DNA from: Bdellovibrionales bacterium
Lineage (GTDB): Bacteria; Bdellovibrionota; Bdellovibrionia; Bdellovibrionales; JAMPXM01
Direction: 5' to 3'
Assembly: GCA_016713885.1 (NCBI GenBank)
Contig: JADJOF010000001.1
Location: 881,288-945,287, forward strand
Length of the DNA stretch: 64,000 bases
The translations under genes and the position numbers were made by a program. The notes below the pieces were generated by a model. That model ran no database searches and had not been told where the DNA came from. It saw only the letters and a program-made list of their open reading frames with translations. Positions within the stretch are counted from its first letter, which is position 1. Each line of letters opens with the position of its first letter. Of this stretch, positions 54,995-64,000 are shown piece after piece.

Positions 54995-55020
54995 AAAAGC
55001 CCGCTGCAAAGCGGGCTTTT
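54995..55020. terminator. bidirectional terminator between divIVA and the nuclease gene
   Basis: Perfect 11-bp stem AAAAGCCCGCT / AGCGGGCTTTT (54995-55005 with 55010-55020) with a GCAA loop, lying between two convergent genes. Confidence 0.92.
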
Positions 55021-55050
55021 CTATTTCTGTCACTCGATGAAATGAACGGA

Positions 55051-55935
55051 CTAGAAGTCGGCGATTTCCTCAACGAGTTCCGGGTGATCGATGAAAGGAT
55101 TGCGGTTTCCTTGGATCTTGTAGATCGTTTCGTTTCGCTCCTGCTCAAAGGAATCTGCCGGATCTTGGCGGTGCCATTTTCTCAGGAAGGCTTCTTCCGT
55201 CGGATCGATTTCAATGTGATAGCGAACCGAGAAATAAAAGAGGGCGCGAGCAACGTTGCCTTTATGTGCATTTGGCGGCTCAAAGTAGTCTTCGGAGTGA
55301 CCCTGAACGGTCCCGAACTTGGAAGAGTTTGAGCAGGGCAGCGCTCGATCCGGAACATCGACTTCTGCAAACTTATGGTTGCCGCGAATCGAGTTCATTT
55401 GAGAGTGAGTTGGGTAGAGGTGGTGAAGATCGCTCTTCTGTGTGTCTTTTGAGAAGGCGCGATTGAATCGGCTTTGCGGCCATGTGTGCTCGGTATTGAT
55501 GATCGAGTCTTGTGGGGTTTTGCCTGGTCCGACTTGATCGGATCCGCCGAAGTCGCGATTCGTGAATTCTTTCTCACAATAGACGTCGCGAACCGCGTAG
55601 TTGCCTGGTGAGCCCGAGAGATGGATCTGCCCCATGAGAACTCGGCGCGCAGCACTGTAGCCAATCGGTTGGTGCGAGTAGCAGTCGCGACCTGCGGTGT
55701 CGCAGTTGGCGTTCACCGAGTCCGGGGCGCCGCCGTTGCGCTGATGGCGCGATTCGAGGATGTCTTGGAGCTCTTGGATGAGCGCTTTGTCGCGCTGGCC
55801 AGCGGCGACGTGGCTATAGAATTCGCTACCGTAGTAGGGAATTTGCTTAGTGAGCGTAACAGCTGAAGCTGTCGACACCATGCAAAGGATTGAAAAGAGC
55901 CAAGAAACCCTAAACAGAACGTTCGAATACTTCAT
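55051..55935 (-). CDS. secreted endonuclease I family protein
   Basis: About 294 residues from the ATG at 55935 (GGGGGGCG upstream); a longer frame to 55968 lacks a site. The signal peptide ends near ASA. The endonuclease I (EndA/Dns) signature HTWPQSRFNR, with NTEH (catalytic His), and DLHHLYPTHSQMNSIRGNHKFAEV, together with GNVARALFYFSVRY, are typical. It cuts DNA without base preference outside the cell or in the periplasm. For a predator such an enzyme would help digest prey DNA; that is inference from taxon. Confidence 0.92.
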   Translation of the reverse strand: MKYSNVLFRVSWLFSILCMVSTASAVTLTKQIPYYGSEFYSHVAAGQRDKALIQELQDILESRHQRNGGAPDSVNANCDTAGRDCYSHQPIGYSAARRVLMGQIHLSGSPGNYAVRDVYCEKEFTNRDFGGSDQVGPGKTPQDSIINTEHTWPQSRFNRAFSKDTQKSDLHHLYPTHSQMNSIRGNHKFAEVDVPDRALPCSNSSKFGTVQGHSEDYFEPPNAHKGNVARALFYFSVRYHIEIDPTEEAFLRKWHRQDPADSFEQERNETIYKIQGNRNPFIDHPELVEEIADF

Positions 55936-56026
55936 CCGACGCCCCCCTTTGGAAACTGGTTTAAGCAAACGGTTTGCACGGCGGCAAGAGCAAGAGTTTT
56001 AGGATTGTGTTGTGACGCAATGCGCA

Positions 56027-56830
56027 TCACGGCCTTGTTCCAAGGGTTTCGGCAAAGAAGGCGCGCATCGCGATCCACGAGCGCTTTGCAGCCTGTTCGT
56101 TGTAGGCCGCGCCCTTTGAGTTGTCGTTTCCGGCCTCTTTTTCAGTGAAGGAGTGAACCGCTCCACCGTATTGGATGAGCTGCCAGTCGACTTTGTTCTT
56201 TCTCATTTCATCTTCGAATGCGGCGAGGTCAGCGGCTGGGACAAAGGGATCGTCGGCGCCGTGGAGCGCGAGGATGCGTCCTTTGATGCGGGCGCCGTCG
56301 GCCGGCTTTGGCGAATCGAGTCCGCCGTGAAAACTGACGAAGGCTTTCGCATCAGCACCGGCGCGCGCAAGTTCGATGGCGGCCGTTCCTCCGAAACAAA
56401 AGCCAATGACGGCGATTTTGTTCTTATCGACCTGCGGCTGTTCTTTGATCAGCTTAAGGCCGCGCTGCATACGATTGCGCAGGCTCGTGCGGTCCTTCTT
56501 GAAGCCACCGGCAAGGGCCCCGGCCTCTTCGGCGTTCTTTGGGCGAACATCTTTGCCGTAGATATCGACAGCCACCGCGACAAAACCCTCTTGAGCGAGG
56601 CGTTCAACGACTTCTTTCGTTTGATGGGTGACACCCATCCAGTTGTGGGCGACGAGAACACCAGGGAGCGGGCCTTTGAGTTGATCGTCGTAGGCGATCA
56701 GGCCTTCAAACTTTTTTCCGACCATATTGTATTCGATGGGTCGACTGACGATGGCCGCAAGAGCGACGTCGTGAAAACCAGAGACGAGTGCGACCGAGAT
56801 GAACAAGAGAGACAGATTTTTGATAGTCAT
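56027..56830 (-). CDS. exported dienelactone hydrolase family protein
   Basis: A 267-residue alpha/beta hydrolase with a signal peptide (residues 1-25, VALA). The nucleophile Cys lies in IGFCFGG (DLH family G-x-C-x-G-G), the acid in HGADDPFVP and the His in GAVHSFTEK. LPGVLVAHNWMGVTHQTKEV is the conserved oxyanion region. It would hydrolyse lactones or esters in the periplasm. It ends the leftward group barrel-DUF167-DLH. Confidence 0.9.
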   Translation of the reverse strand: MTIKNLSLLFISVALVSGFHDVALAAIVSRPIEYNMVGKKFEGLIAYDDQLKGPLPGVLVAHNWMGVTHQTKEVVERLAQEGFVAVAVDIYGKDVRPKNAEEAGALAGGFKKDRTSLRNRMQRGLKLIKEQPQVDKNKIAVIGFCFGGTAAIELARAGADAKAFVSFHGGLDSPKPADGARIKGRILALHGADDPFVPAADLAAFEDEMRKNKVDWQLIQYGGAVHSFTEKEAGNDNSKGAAYNEQAAKRSWIAMRAFFAETLGTRP

Positions 56831-56834
56831 AAGA

Positions 56835-57161
56835 CTAGCGCATCATTGATGCGGCGAGCTTGGCAAGTGCGGCGTCGAGGCTTAGCCCTTCAGCCCGGAA
56901 GACTTTTGCTCGCGACTTGTCCCCTTTGACGAGAGTAATGCTGCGTTTTGAAACATTGAGGAGCTCGGCAAGAAAGAGAGTGAGTTCCTCGTTGGCCTTG
57001 CCGTCCACGGGAGGAGCACCGATTTTGATTTTCAAAGCATCGCCGTGGAGACCGACGAGTGAGCAGTGGCGTGCTCCGGGTTGAGCGTGAACGGCAATGA
57101 GGATCGCGCCTGAAGGGTCGGCCTTGAGAGCGATGCGAAGGTCCGTTGGCTCATTTTCCAT
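56835..57161 (-). CDS. DUF167/YggU family protein
   Basis: A 108-residue member of DUF167 (YggU). ILIAVHAQPGARHCSLVGLHGDALKIKIGAPPVDGKANEELTLFLAELL is the family core. Function unknown; members often lie near yggS, proC and divIVA, as here (within 5 kb). Its ATG overlaps the end of the barrel gene upstream by 11 bases, so translation may be coupled. Confidence 0.9.
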   Translation of the reverse strand: MENEPTDLRIALKADPSGAILIAVHAQPGARHCSLVGLHGDALKIKIGAPPVDGKANEELTLFLAELLNVSKRSITLVKGDKSRAKVFRAEGLSLDAALAKLAASMMR

Positions 57162-58223
57162 TGAGCAGTCGCTCGGTTTCGTTGAGGTCGCCGCCGCTCG
57201 TGCCGGGCTGGAAATCGTTTCCGGGCTTGATCACATCCGGATCGGTTTGCTCAGAATCAAGTTTGAAGGAGTCGGTTGTGCCTGGAGCTGAGATCCGCTC
57301 GTCCGGATTTTCAGACATTCCTGTCGCTTTTGTTCGTCGAGGAACAGATGAGAAGACGACATTGAGAGTGATCGCTTGTCCTTCGGCCGTGCGCAAACCG
57401 GTCAGGGTTTTATCGTAGCCGGCCCGAATTTCGACCGTGTTGCCTGGCTTAAAACCAACCCAGCCACGTGCGCGAAGGAGCGCCGGATCAAATGTGCGGT
57501 AGCGGAGGCTTCCGCCATTCGCTGAACCCGTTGTGAGAGAGCGCTCCGCGAGAGTGAGATCGTCGTTGAGGAGAGTCTCGATGCCATCAACACCGCCTCC
57601 GAGCATAATTTTTCCGAGCGGCACTTCGGCGAAGGCTCCATAGTGCAAAAGTCTTGGCGAGTCCCTCTGTTGGAAGGCGGGCTCCGACATAGCCGAAAAT
57701 TTTGAGCGCGCCGATATCTTTTCGGAGATGCAAAAGCGCCCGACCGTACATCGCTCCGTCGTTTACAAGCGGCGAAATTTGATAGCGAGTGACCGATGAG
57801 ATCGGCATACCGGCTTCGATCTCGGCGACCATGCGTAGCCACTCGCGCCAAACGACGAAGTGGCCTCCAGCAAAAGCGTCAGACAAACCATTATTGGTTT
57901 TTTCATTGAAAGTATCGAGGACCCGCACTTGCGTTAGCCCTGCGCCGCCGTAGACTGAAAATTTGGGCCAGAACGCGTAGCGTGCGCGGACCCAAGTCTG
58001 AAAGTCAGTGAGATTGTTGTCGCCGGTCAGTCGCGAGTATTCACCGCGGGCGGGGCCGTAGTTCGCGTGGGTCCAGAAATACTCTGTGGAACCTGAGATC
58101 CCAAACGAGCCTTTTCTCCAGGCCCAGGGAGGTGTTTCAATTGGGCTGCCATAGGCCGCATGAAAAGCGGTCGAGTTGACCACGGAAAACGCACACAAGA
58201 CCAACAGAGCGAGCAGTTTCATC
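57151..58223 (-). pseudogene. exported beta-barrel-like hypothetical protein, frame interrupted once
   Basis: About 357 residues after repair. The ATG at 58223 with GAGGG upstream gives a signal peptide (residues 1-26, AYGSPIE after it). The body is a string of barrel strands (GISGSTEYFWTHANYG, KFSVYGGAGLTQV, GYVGARLPTEG), with a Ser/Asp-rich C-terminal tail after the last strand. The frame breaks near 57645-57655 where EGLAK should run into LLHYGAFAEVPLG; one extra base is the simplest fix. Function unknown. It leads the operon with DUF167 and the hydrolase. Confidence 0.62.
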
Positions 58224-58427
58224 GCCCTCAACATAGCACTGAACGTGTACTGACGGTATGTTGAAATAATCGACGTCTTGTCGCGAACGCCGCGATCTCG
58301 ACGTCTCAATATGGACGTATGTTGAGGCCTATCGCCCTAGGACCAGAGTTTCTTTTCGATACGATAGGAAGCCAGCCGATTCGCCGATAATCTGATTGTG
58401 TTGATCGCTATTGAAGGAGAGTACGCC

Positions 58428-59765
58428 ATGTTGAGAATCCAACGATGGACGGCCGTTCTCGTGTTGGGAATCGTCATGACTTTGATGGGCTGTAAGGCCG
58501 ATCAAAATACGTTCACCACGCCAAACGCCTCAATCGGCGCCGGAGATGGCAGCGGAACCGTTGACCCATTGGCAGGCTTTAAACTGACGTTGAAAGCCAA
58601 AGCAGGAGTGAACGCTATACTGCATAAGTTCGGCGATTTCGCAGCGGCCTGTGAGGTTGCCAAAGATGCGGCTTCTCCGACGGCGATCAACTGTTTGTTG
58701 AACATGATGGAATATGATTTGTTTTATTATGGCTTCGATGTCCAGCTGAATGTTCCTGCTGGGGTATGCAGTTTTCTTGAAGAGGTTCCCTATCGTTATT
58801 TCAAGTACGAACCTGGTTATGGTCCCTCTTCGATGAGTGTCGAGGTCGTGGATGGTGCAATGACGGTCTGTACGGTCGACGGAGTGGCTGGTACCATTGA
58901 TGCGGCTTCAAACATATGCACCAGCGGTGAAGTCACGCTCACAGCGACCGGTGAAAAACAGTGTCAGTACGACTACTCGAATCAGACCGTCGAGGGTGCC
59001 GCGGCACCAAGCTGTTGTTTTGGAAGTGGAACGTTGAATGTCAAGACGACGGTCAACAGCGACGACGGTCCGGTGACGACGTCGAAGTCTGAGAAAGTCT
59101 CTTGGGGTGGCGACGTCGCAAAATGTACGGAGTCTCCGCACGACTATGTCGACGGCTGGCCGCAAACATCGAGCAAGATGGCGGGGATTCGTGTTTCTGA
59201 ACTGGGCAATTCGGCTTTGTCGATAACAACGAAATTTCCAGGTGTTTTGAAATTGAATACTGACGGCAAGCGTACTGGTTATTATGGAGTTTATCTCCAT
59301 GCGAACATGTACGATTGGCCTGCTTATCAAGCCAATCCGAGCACGTGGAGCACGACGGCTCGGATTCCGCGTGCGTTTAAGCCGGTTAAGGATCGAGGAG
59401 CGGCGACGCCAATCAACCGGACCGCCAATGGCTCAACTTTCCCAACCTTTGGCTATGGACAGTACCAGTATCGTTGTATTGGACCTGCTGGCGAGTTGAA
59501 GCATTCGATCAATCTATGGGTGCAGTCGTGGAACACGAAAGAACAGTACGAGGCTTACGCTGGTACAAGTTCCGTAGCGGGGACGGGCGACTACGCAGCC
59601 GCTGATCCCTATGTTCAGGGGACAGCAGGAGTTGATTGCTCGGCTGTCTCGAGCTCGGACACATGCAATAACTTCTGGAGCTTTGACGATTTGATGATTG
59701 ATACCGGAGCAGGTGACTATTCGGCCTATTTATTTCCGAATGAGCCTTTTCGCGGGAAGCCATAG
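58428..59765 (+). CDS. large lipoprotein, unknown function
   Basis: About 445 residues from the ATG at 58428 (GGAGAG upstream). The signal sequence ends in a lipobox LMGC (Cys23). The rest is beta-rich with many Cys, including CSFLEEVPYR, CTVDGVAGT, GEKQCQYDY, SCCFGSG and CIGPAGEL, which may form several disulfides. Tyr/Trp-rich stretches (GYYGVYLHANMYDWP) suggest a surface-exposed fold. No known domain is recognised. Similar exported Cys-rich lipoproteins are common in Bdellovibrio-type genomes. It stands alone. Confidence 0.65.
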   Translation: MLRIQRWTAVLVLGIVMTLMGCKADQNTFTTPNASIGAGDGSGTVDPLAGFKLTLKAKAGVNAILHKFGDFAAACEVAKDAASPTAINCLLNMMEYDLFYYGFDVQLNVPAGVCSFLEEVPYRYFKYEPGYGPSSMSVEVVDGAMTVCTVDGVAGTIDAASNICTSGEVTLTATGEKQCQYDYSNQTVEGAAAPSCCFGSGTLNVKTTVNSDDGPVTTSKSEKVSWGGDVAKCTESPHDYVDGWPQTSSKMAGIRVSELGNSALSITTKFPGVLKLNTDGKRTGYYGVYLHANMYDWPAYQANPSTWSTTARIPRAFKPVKDRGAATPINRTANGSTFPTFGYGQYQYRCIGPAGELKHSINLWVQSWNTKEQYEAYAGTSSVAGTGDYAAADPYVQGTAGVDCSAVSSSDTCNNFWSFDDLMIDTGAGDYSAYLFPNEPFRGKP

Positions 59766-59908
59766 CGGCTGAGTTGGAAATCTTGCGCTGTAAGCTGTCC
59801 TATTTTCAATCGGCCCGGGGCGTTTAGGCGTTCAGGGCTGTTTTAATTGATGCCGAAGCTATCGTGGTCGGTCCTGGATTTGCTCTCAATGGAGGACGGA
59901 GGTCCTCC

Positions 59909-60232
59909 ATGTCTGGGTTCGAGTCGTGTTGGATGGCGTCCCGTCGGGAACTGCGCCGTCGGCTTTTCATCGTGGTTCTTCTGGCTTTGGCGGCTCTTGC
60001 GGCGACCCAGTATTGGGGGCGGCGCCATGCTCATGTTGACCCGAGTCAGGCAGCCGAGCGTGCGGAAGCTCGGGCGAGTGGGCTCAAGCTGCCGGCGGAA
60101 AAGGCGCCTTTGCATACGATCGCTGATCTGGTTGAGCTTGGCGTTGGTCCCGAGGGCGAGGGGCTGCGGCCCGAGGAGATGGTCGCCGAAGCCCAAAAAG
60201 CTTTAGCTCAAGGCCTTGAAGCGCGGCCCTAA
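59909..60232 (+). CDS. small membrane-anchored hypothetical protein
   Basis: About 107 residues from the ATG at 59909 (or 99 from the ATG in MASRREL). A basic N-terminus (RRELRRRL) leads to one transmembrane helix (FIVVLLALAALAATQY) and a helical, Ala/Glu-rich periplasmic part. The Shine-Dalgarno GGAGG at 59899-59902 lies within an inverted repeat just upstream of this start. It reads with valS, which begins 40 bases later. Confidence 0.5.
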   Translation: MSGFESCWMASRRELRRRLFIVVLLALAALAATQYWGRRHAHVDPSQAAERAEARASGLKLPAEKAPLHTIADLVELGVGPEGEGLRPEEMVAEAQKALAQGLEARP

Positions 60233-60271
60233 CGTTTGAGCCTGTCGGCGCAAGCGAGTAGACTTTCAGGA

Positions 60272-62958
60272 ATGAGCAACCAACTCCCTGATCGCTACAA
60301 TGCCGCTGACGTTGAATCTCGAATCTACAAATGGTGGGAAGAGGCCGGCCACTTCAAGGCCGCCGACCAGAGCAAGAAGCCGCCGTTTGCCATCATCCTC
60401 CCTCCGCCCAACGTCACCGGTCAGCTGCACATGGGCCACGCTCTTGATCACACGATTCAAGATCTGATCGTTCGTTGGAAGCGCATGTCGGGCTTCAACA
60501 CACTCTGGCTTCCGGGCACGGATCACGCCGGTATCGCAACACAGACAGTTGTTGAGCGGGAACTTCGGAAAGAAAATAAGTCGCGCCGTGAAATGGGTCG
60601 TGAGCCTTTTGTTGAGAAGGTTTGGGAGTGGAAGCACCAGTATGGCAATCGCATTTACGAACAGATGCGCCGTCTCGGTGATTCCTGTGATTGGGAGCGC
60701 GCGACGTTCACGCTGGATGACGGAGTGTCGACCGCTGTTCGAAAAGTTTTCGTCGATCTCTACAAGCGAAACATGATCTATCGCGGGACACGCCTGGTAA
60801 ATTGGTCGGGTCCGCTTGAGACTGCGATCTCTGATCTTGAAGTTGAACACAAGGAAACAAAAGGCACATTGTACCATATTGCATATTCAGTTGATGGCGA
60901 TCCGTCGACAAAGCTTGTGGTGGCGACTACGCGGCCTGAAACGATGCTTGGCGACACGGCCGTCGCAGTTCATCCCGAGGACGAGCGCTACAAGAAGTTG
61001 ATCGGTCGGCGCGTGAAGCTTCCGCTCACCGATCGCACGATTCCAATCGTGGCCGATACTTATGTCGACAAGGAGTTTGGAACGGGTGTGGTGAAGATCA
61101 CGCCAGCGCATGACTTTAACGACTATCAAGTCGGAGTTCGTCACAAGCTTGAGATGATCAACATCTTGAATAAAAACGGCACACTCAACGAGAACGCCGG
61201 CCGCTTTAACGGCCTGAAGGTTCAAGAGGCGCGCAAGCAGGTTTTGGCGGCTCTGAAAGAGGCTGAGCTTGTTGTAAAGAAGAGCCCCATGTTCATTCGG
61301 TGGGCTATTGCTCGCGTTCCGGTGCGGTGGTCGAGCCGTTTCTGAGCGAGCAGTGGTTTGCGCGCATGTCGCAGATGGCGACGGCCGCTCGTCACGTGGT
61401 TGAGAACGGTTAGCTTCGCTTTGAGCCCGAGTCGTGGACGAAGGTTTATCTCCACTGGATTTCGATCATTGAAGACTGGTGTATCTCACGCCAGCTGTGG
61501 TGGGGGCATCGCATTCCCGCGTGGACGTGTGCCGACTGCCATCACGTAACGGTTGCAGAAGCAGATCCAGCGGCTTGTGAGAAGTGTCAGTCAAAGAACA
61601 TCAAGCAGGATGAAGACGTGCTCGACACATGGTTCTCGTCAGCGCTGTGGCCGTTTAGCACAATGGGCTGGCCAAAGGACACCGAGACGCAGAAGACATT
61701 CTATCCGACGGATGTTTTGGTCACTGGCCACGATATTATTTTCTTCTGGGTCGCGCGCATGATCATCATGGGCCTGGAGTTCAAAAAAGATGTTCCGTTC
61801 CGCAAAGTCTATATCCACGGATTGGTGCGCGACTCTGACGGCAAGAAGATGTCCAAGTCGACGGGCAATGCGCTTGATCCTGTTGAACTGATCGAGAACT
61901 ACGGTGCCGATGCTCTGCGCTTTACGATCCTTGCGCAGATCGCCTCGGGGCGTGATTTGAAGTTTAGCGAGAGCCGTCTTGAGGGTTACCGCAACTTCAT
62001 GAACAAGATCTGGAATGCGACTCGTTTTGCGCTGAACGCGCTCGGTGATTTTGAGGTGCCGAAAGAGGGAACCCGCGCCGTTCCTCCGAAGTCCGAGCTA
62101 TCTGTTGCTGATCAGTGGTTGGTTTGGGAAACAGCGCAGGTGGAGAAGGCCGTTGAGGAGCATCTCGCACAGGATCGCTATAGTGATGCCGCAAATGCGC
62201 TCTATCAGTTTGTTTGGAACGAGTTCTGCGATTGGTATCTTGAGTTTGTGAAGCCGATTATCTACGGACAGACCGGCTCCGCGAGTGAAAAGAAAGCGAC
62301 GCAGCTGGTTCTAGCGCAAACCTTGAATCGTATCATGCGCCTGCTCCATCCATTTACGCCCTTCATCACCGAAGAGATTTATCAAAAACTTCCGATTCGC
62401 GGCGACGCCTGTATTGTCGATCAGTATCCGACCGTGAAGAACGACAAAGAGTGGCTCTCGGTTGGCAGTAAAGACGCTGCGTTTGAGATGACAGTCGTAA
62501 AGGAAGTGATCACGGCGATTCGCAATATTCGCGGTGAAAACCAGATTAAGCCTGGTGTCGAGATCAAGGTGCGTTTGGCTCCGAGCGATGATCGCATTCA
62601 AAAAATTTTGGGTGCCAACAAGCCCGCGATTTGCCGGATGGCTCGCGTCGAGGCACTCGAGATCGGCGAAGCAGGGAACCTTGCAAAGTGCGCGGTGACT
62701 CCCGTGCGTTTGACCGATGCTTCGATCGACGTGATCGTTCCGCTGGAAGGGATTGTCGATATCGCCGAAGAGGTGAAACGTATCCAGAAGACGATTGAGA
62801 AAATCCAAAAAGACATCACGGTCCTCACCCAGAAGCTCGGAAACGAGAACTTTGTCCGGAATGCCCCAGAGGAGTTGGTGGCGGCGGATAAGGCTTTGTT
62901 GGATGGGCATCGGGAGCGTTTGGCGCGGCTTCAGGACTCTTTGTCCCGTTTGCAGTAG
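60272..62958 (+). pseudogene. valS: valyl-tRNA synthetase, frame interrupted twice
   Basis: About 895 residues after repair. Class I landmarks: PPPNVTGQLHMGHALDH holds the HMGH (HIGH) motif, WLPGTDHAGIATQ, the editing (CP1) region with TTRPETMLGDTAVAVHP, and DSDGKKMSKSTGNALDP holds KMSKS; a C-terminal coiled-coil arm follows. It charges tRNA-Val and is normally essential. Lesions: one G lost near 61282 (should read KKEPHVHSVGYCSRSG) and an in-frame TAG at 61411-61413 (VENG*LRFEPE). Both fall in the conserved linker between editing and catalytic halves. Loss of function would be lethal unless a second valS exists, so assembly error is the best reading. Confidence 0.9.
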
Positions 62959-63087
62959 TCTGCGTGGCCGTGCTTAAAATGACGCACCGCTTTCTGGACG
63001 TCCAAGGTGCCGCCCGCAGCGATGCGCTGCGTCCAATGGTGCGTAGCGTGGGTGAACGTGGGATCTCTTTCGGCCGGGAGGGGTCCC

Positions 63088-63567
63088 ATGACAAAAATGT
63101 TAGCAATGGCAATGGTTCTCGTAGGGTCTTCGGTCGTGTTTGCCGCTGGTGGCGCTGCCAATTTGGGCGGTGCTGGCACAGGAGCGGTTCCAACAACTCC
63201 GGGCTTGAAGTCGGACTCGGCGGAGTTCTGTGTTGCAGTTGATGGTAGCCGCCAAATCACACGTGGCTTTTCGACAACGGAGACCTACTACGTCGAAGCG
63301 CCGACCGATCCGCGCAAAGAACCTGAAGTAAAAGAGAAGTATCGTTACGAAAAAGACAGCGCTGGTAAGACGACTAAAAATGCCGTTGAGCCGGAGATGT
63401 TTGATCTGATGGCTGAGCCCTTTGGTGGAAGCCCTCAGCCACGCATGCTGTGGGCGGGAGCGTACGAGATTCTTTTTGAAGGTAAGATCTCGATTTTCGA
63501 TAACAACAACCAGCACGTCGGAACTTTCGTGATGAAGTGCAACGGTGGTCTTCTCGAGTACAACTAG
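63088..63567 (+). CDS. exported hypothetical protein
   Basis: About 159 residues from the ATG at 63088 (GGGAGGGG just upstream); earlier ATGs lack a site. The signal peptide MTKMLAMAMVLVGSSVVFA is followed by a Gly/Ala-rich stretch, then a beta-rich domain with two Cys (EFCVAVDGS, MKCNGG). It is not recognised. A terminator follows. Confidence 0.6.
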   Translation: MTKMLAMAMVLVGSSVVFAAGGAANLGGAGTGAVPTTPGLKSDSAEFCVAVDGSRQITRGFSTTETYYVEAPTDPRKEPEVKEKYRYEKDSAGKTTKNAVEPEMFDLMAEPFGGSPQPRMLWAGAYEILFEGKISIFDNNNQHVGTFVMKCNGGLLEYN

Positions 63568-63592
63568 TCGCTCATTATTTTATGATGAAAGT

Positions 63593-63626
63593 AAAAAAGG
63601 CGCGCCTTATCGGTGCGTCTTTTTTT
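63593..63626. terminator. bidirectional terminator at the window's right end
   Basis: AAAAAAGGCGCGCC pairs with GGTGCGTCTTTTTT (two G-T wobbles) around a 5-base loop, with a T run on the right and A run on the left. It lies between two convergent genes. Confidence 0.85.
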
Positions 63627-63630
63627 ATGC

Positions 63631-64000
63631 CTACCGACTGAGGCTGGTCAGTGATTTCAGTTTGAATAACTCACCGTTGTGGTGAATTGAGAGTTCAAGA
63701 GAGTGGTGAGTTGTTCTGCCGCACATCCATGAAGGCAGCGGAAAACAGCTGTCTTTGATGGACTCCGTCACTTCATTAAAATCAATCTGCCCGTCGACTT
63801 CGATCTTGTGACAGCGTCGGTCCGACAGTGTTTTCGTTTCAACGATTTTGCCAATATTAAGCCACGACTCTGCCTTCGTCGCAGGATTGTAGAAGAACCC
63901 AGTGACGAGATCTCCGTTGATTTGTGCGTACCGCGAGTACTCGGACGAGAACTGCAGAGTGGCGTCGCCCACCATGTCTTCATTGTGAATGATTGAACTT
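63631..64000 (-). CDS. hypothetical protein, 5' part outside the window
   Basis: The frame is open from the window edge to the stop near 63631. The visible part is about 120 residues and beta-rich, with two Cys near its end (DSCFPLPSWMCGRT) and a last segment LSIHHNGELFKLKSL. It is not recognised. A Met at 63975 lies in frame but the frame continues past it to the edge without a stop, so the true start may be beyond the window. Confidence 0.5.
   Translation of the reverse strand, partial: SSIIHNEDMVGDATLQFSSEYSRYAQINGDLVTGFFYNPATKAESWLNIGKIVETKTLSDRRCHKIEVDGQIDFNEVTESIKDSCFPLPSWMCGRTTHHSLELSIHHNGELFKLKSLTSLSR

Noticed and set aside
1..64000. Reassignment of TAG or TGA as a sense codon
   Set aside because: Only three TAG and two TGA lie in frame, while many intact genes here end in TAG or TGA, several in ATGA or GTGA overlaps. 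The stops also occur together with homopolymer indels, so errors explain both.
1..64000. CRISPR arrays, tRNA or rRNA genes, insertion sequences, phage genes
   Set aside because: No regularly spaced direct repeats, no cloverleaf-like short gaps, no transposase or integrase motifs were seen in any frame.

Overview
The window looks like chromosomal DNA of a Bdellovibrio-type predatory or deltaproteobacterial-grade bacterium (Bdellovibrionota is the best guess). The reasons are a compact set of genes resembling the Myxococcus/Bdellovibrio Glt-Agl gliding machine, a tadC gene heading an operon of FHA-domain proteins, many small exported proteins and lipoproteins, and tightly packed operons with ATGA, GTGA or TAATG overlaps. 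No tRNA, rRNA, IS element, phage gene or CRISPR array was seen, and no gap between genes exceeds about 300 bases.

Layout. 0-9.9 kb: phosphoglycolate phosphatase, an exported hypothetical, an alpha/beta hydrolase, an E2-like acyltransferase fold paired with an AraC regulator, the homodimeric pyruvate dehydrogenase E1 (aceE), an HTTM membrane protein with its partner, and a TonB-like protein. 9.9-25 kb: Stp1-type phosphatase, M23 peptidase, FKBP isomerase, rplM-rpsI, truA, a CFI-box/beta-barrel protein, asd, pssA, a DGK/dolichol-kinase-like protein, a HIT-nucleotidyltransferase fusion, small exported proteins and a DsbA-like lipoprotein. 25-29.5 kb: lipA, PDH E2, E3 and lipB in one operon, so the lipoylation enzymes travel with the lipoylated complex while E1 lies about 18 kb away. 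29.5-42.2 kb: gliding-like cluster. An outer-membrane barrel and two TPR proteins read rightward. A CglF-like protein, an FHA/AgmX-tail GltG-like protein and a TolQ-TolR-TolR motor read leftward and meet them. A VWA/calcium-repeat protein (CglB-like adhesin candidate) and a second ExbB/ExbD pair follow. 42.3-51.4 kb: degenerate sulfatase-like lipoprotein, then the leftward operon tadC, DUF192, three FHA proteins, a PP2C-like protein and a radical SAM protein. 51.5-58.3 kb: Maf-YggS fusion, proC, divIVA, endonuclease I, dienelactone hydrolase, DUF167 and a barrel protein. 58.4-64 kb: lipoprotein, small membrane protein, valS, exported proteins.

A striking property is that about 20 frame lesions interrupt otherwise well-conserved genes, including aceE, proC and valS. 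Most are one-base length changes in short homopolymer runs; five are in-frame TAG or TGA codons. This density, and the hitting of essential genes, points to consensus errors in the assembly rather than true pseudogenes. Interrupted genes are listed over their full reconstructed span as type pseudogene, with the lesion position given. No similarity search was run; all family names come from reading the translations.
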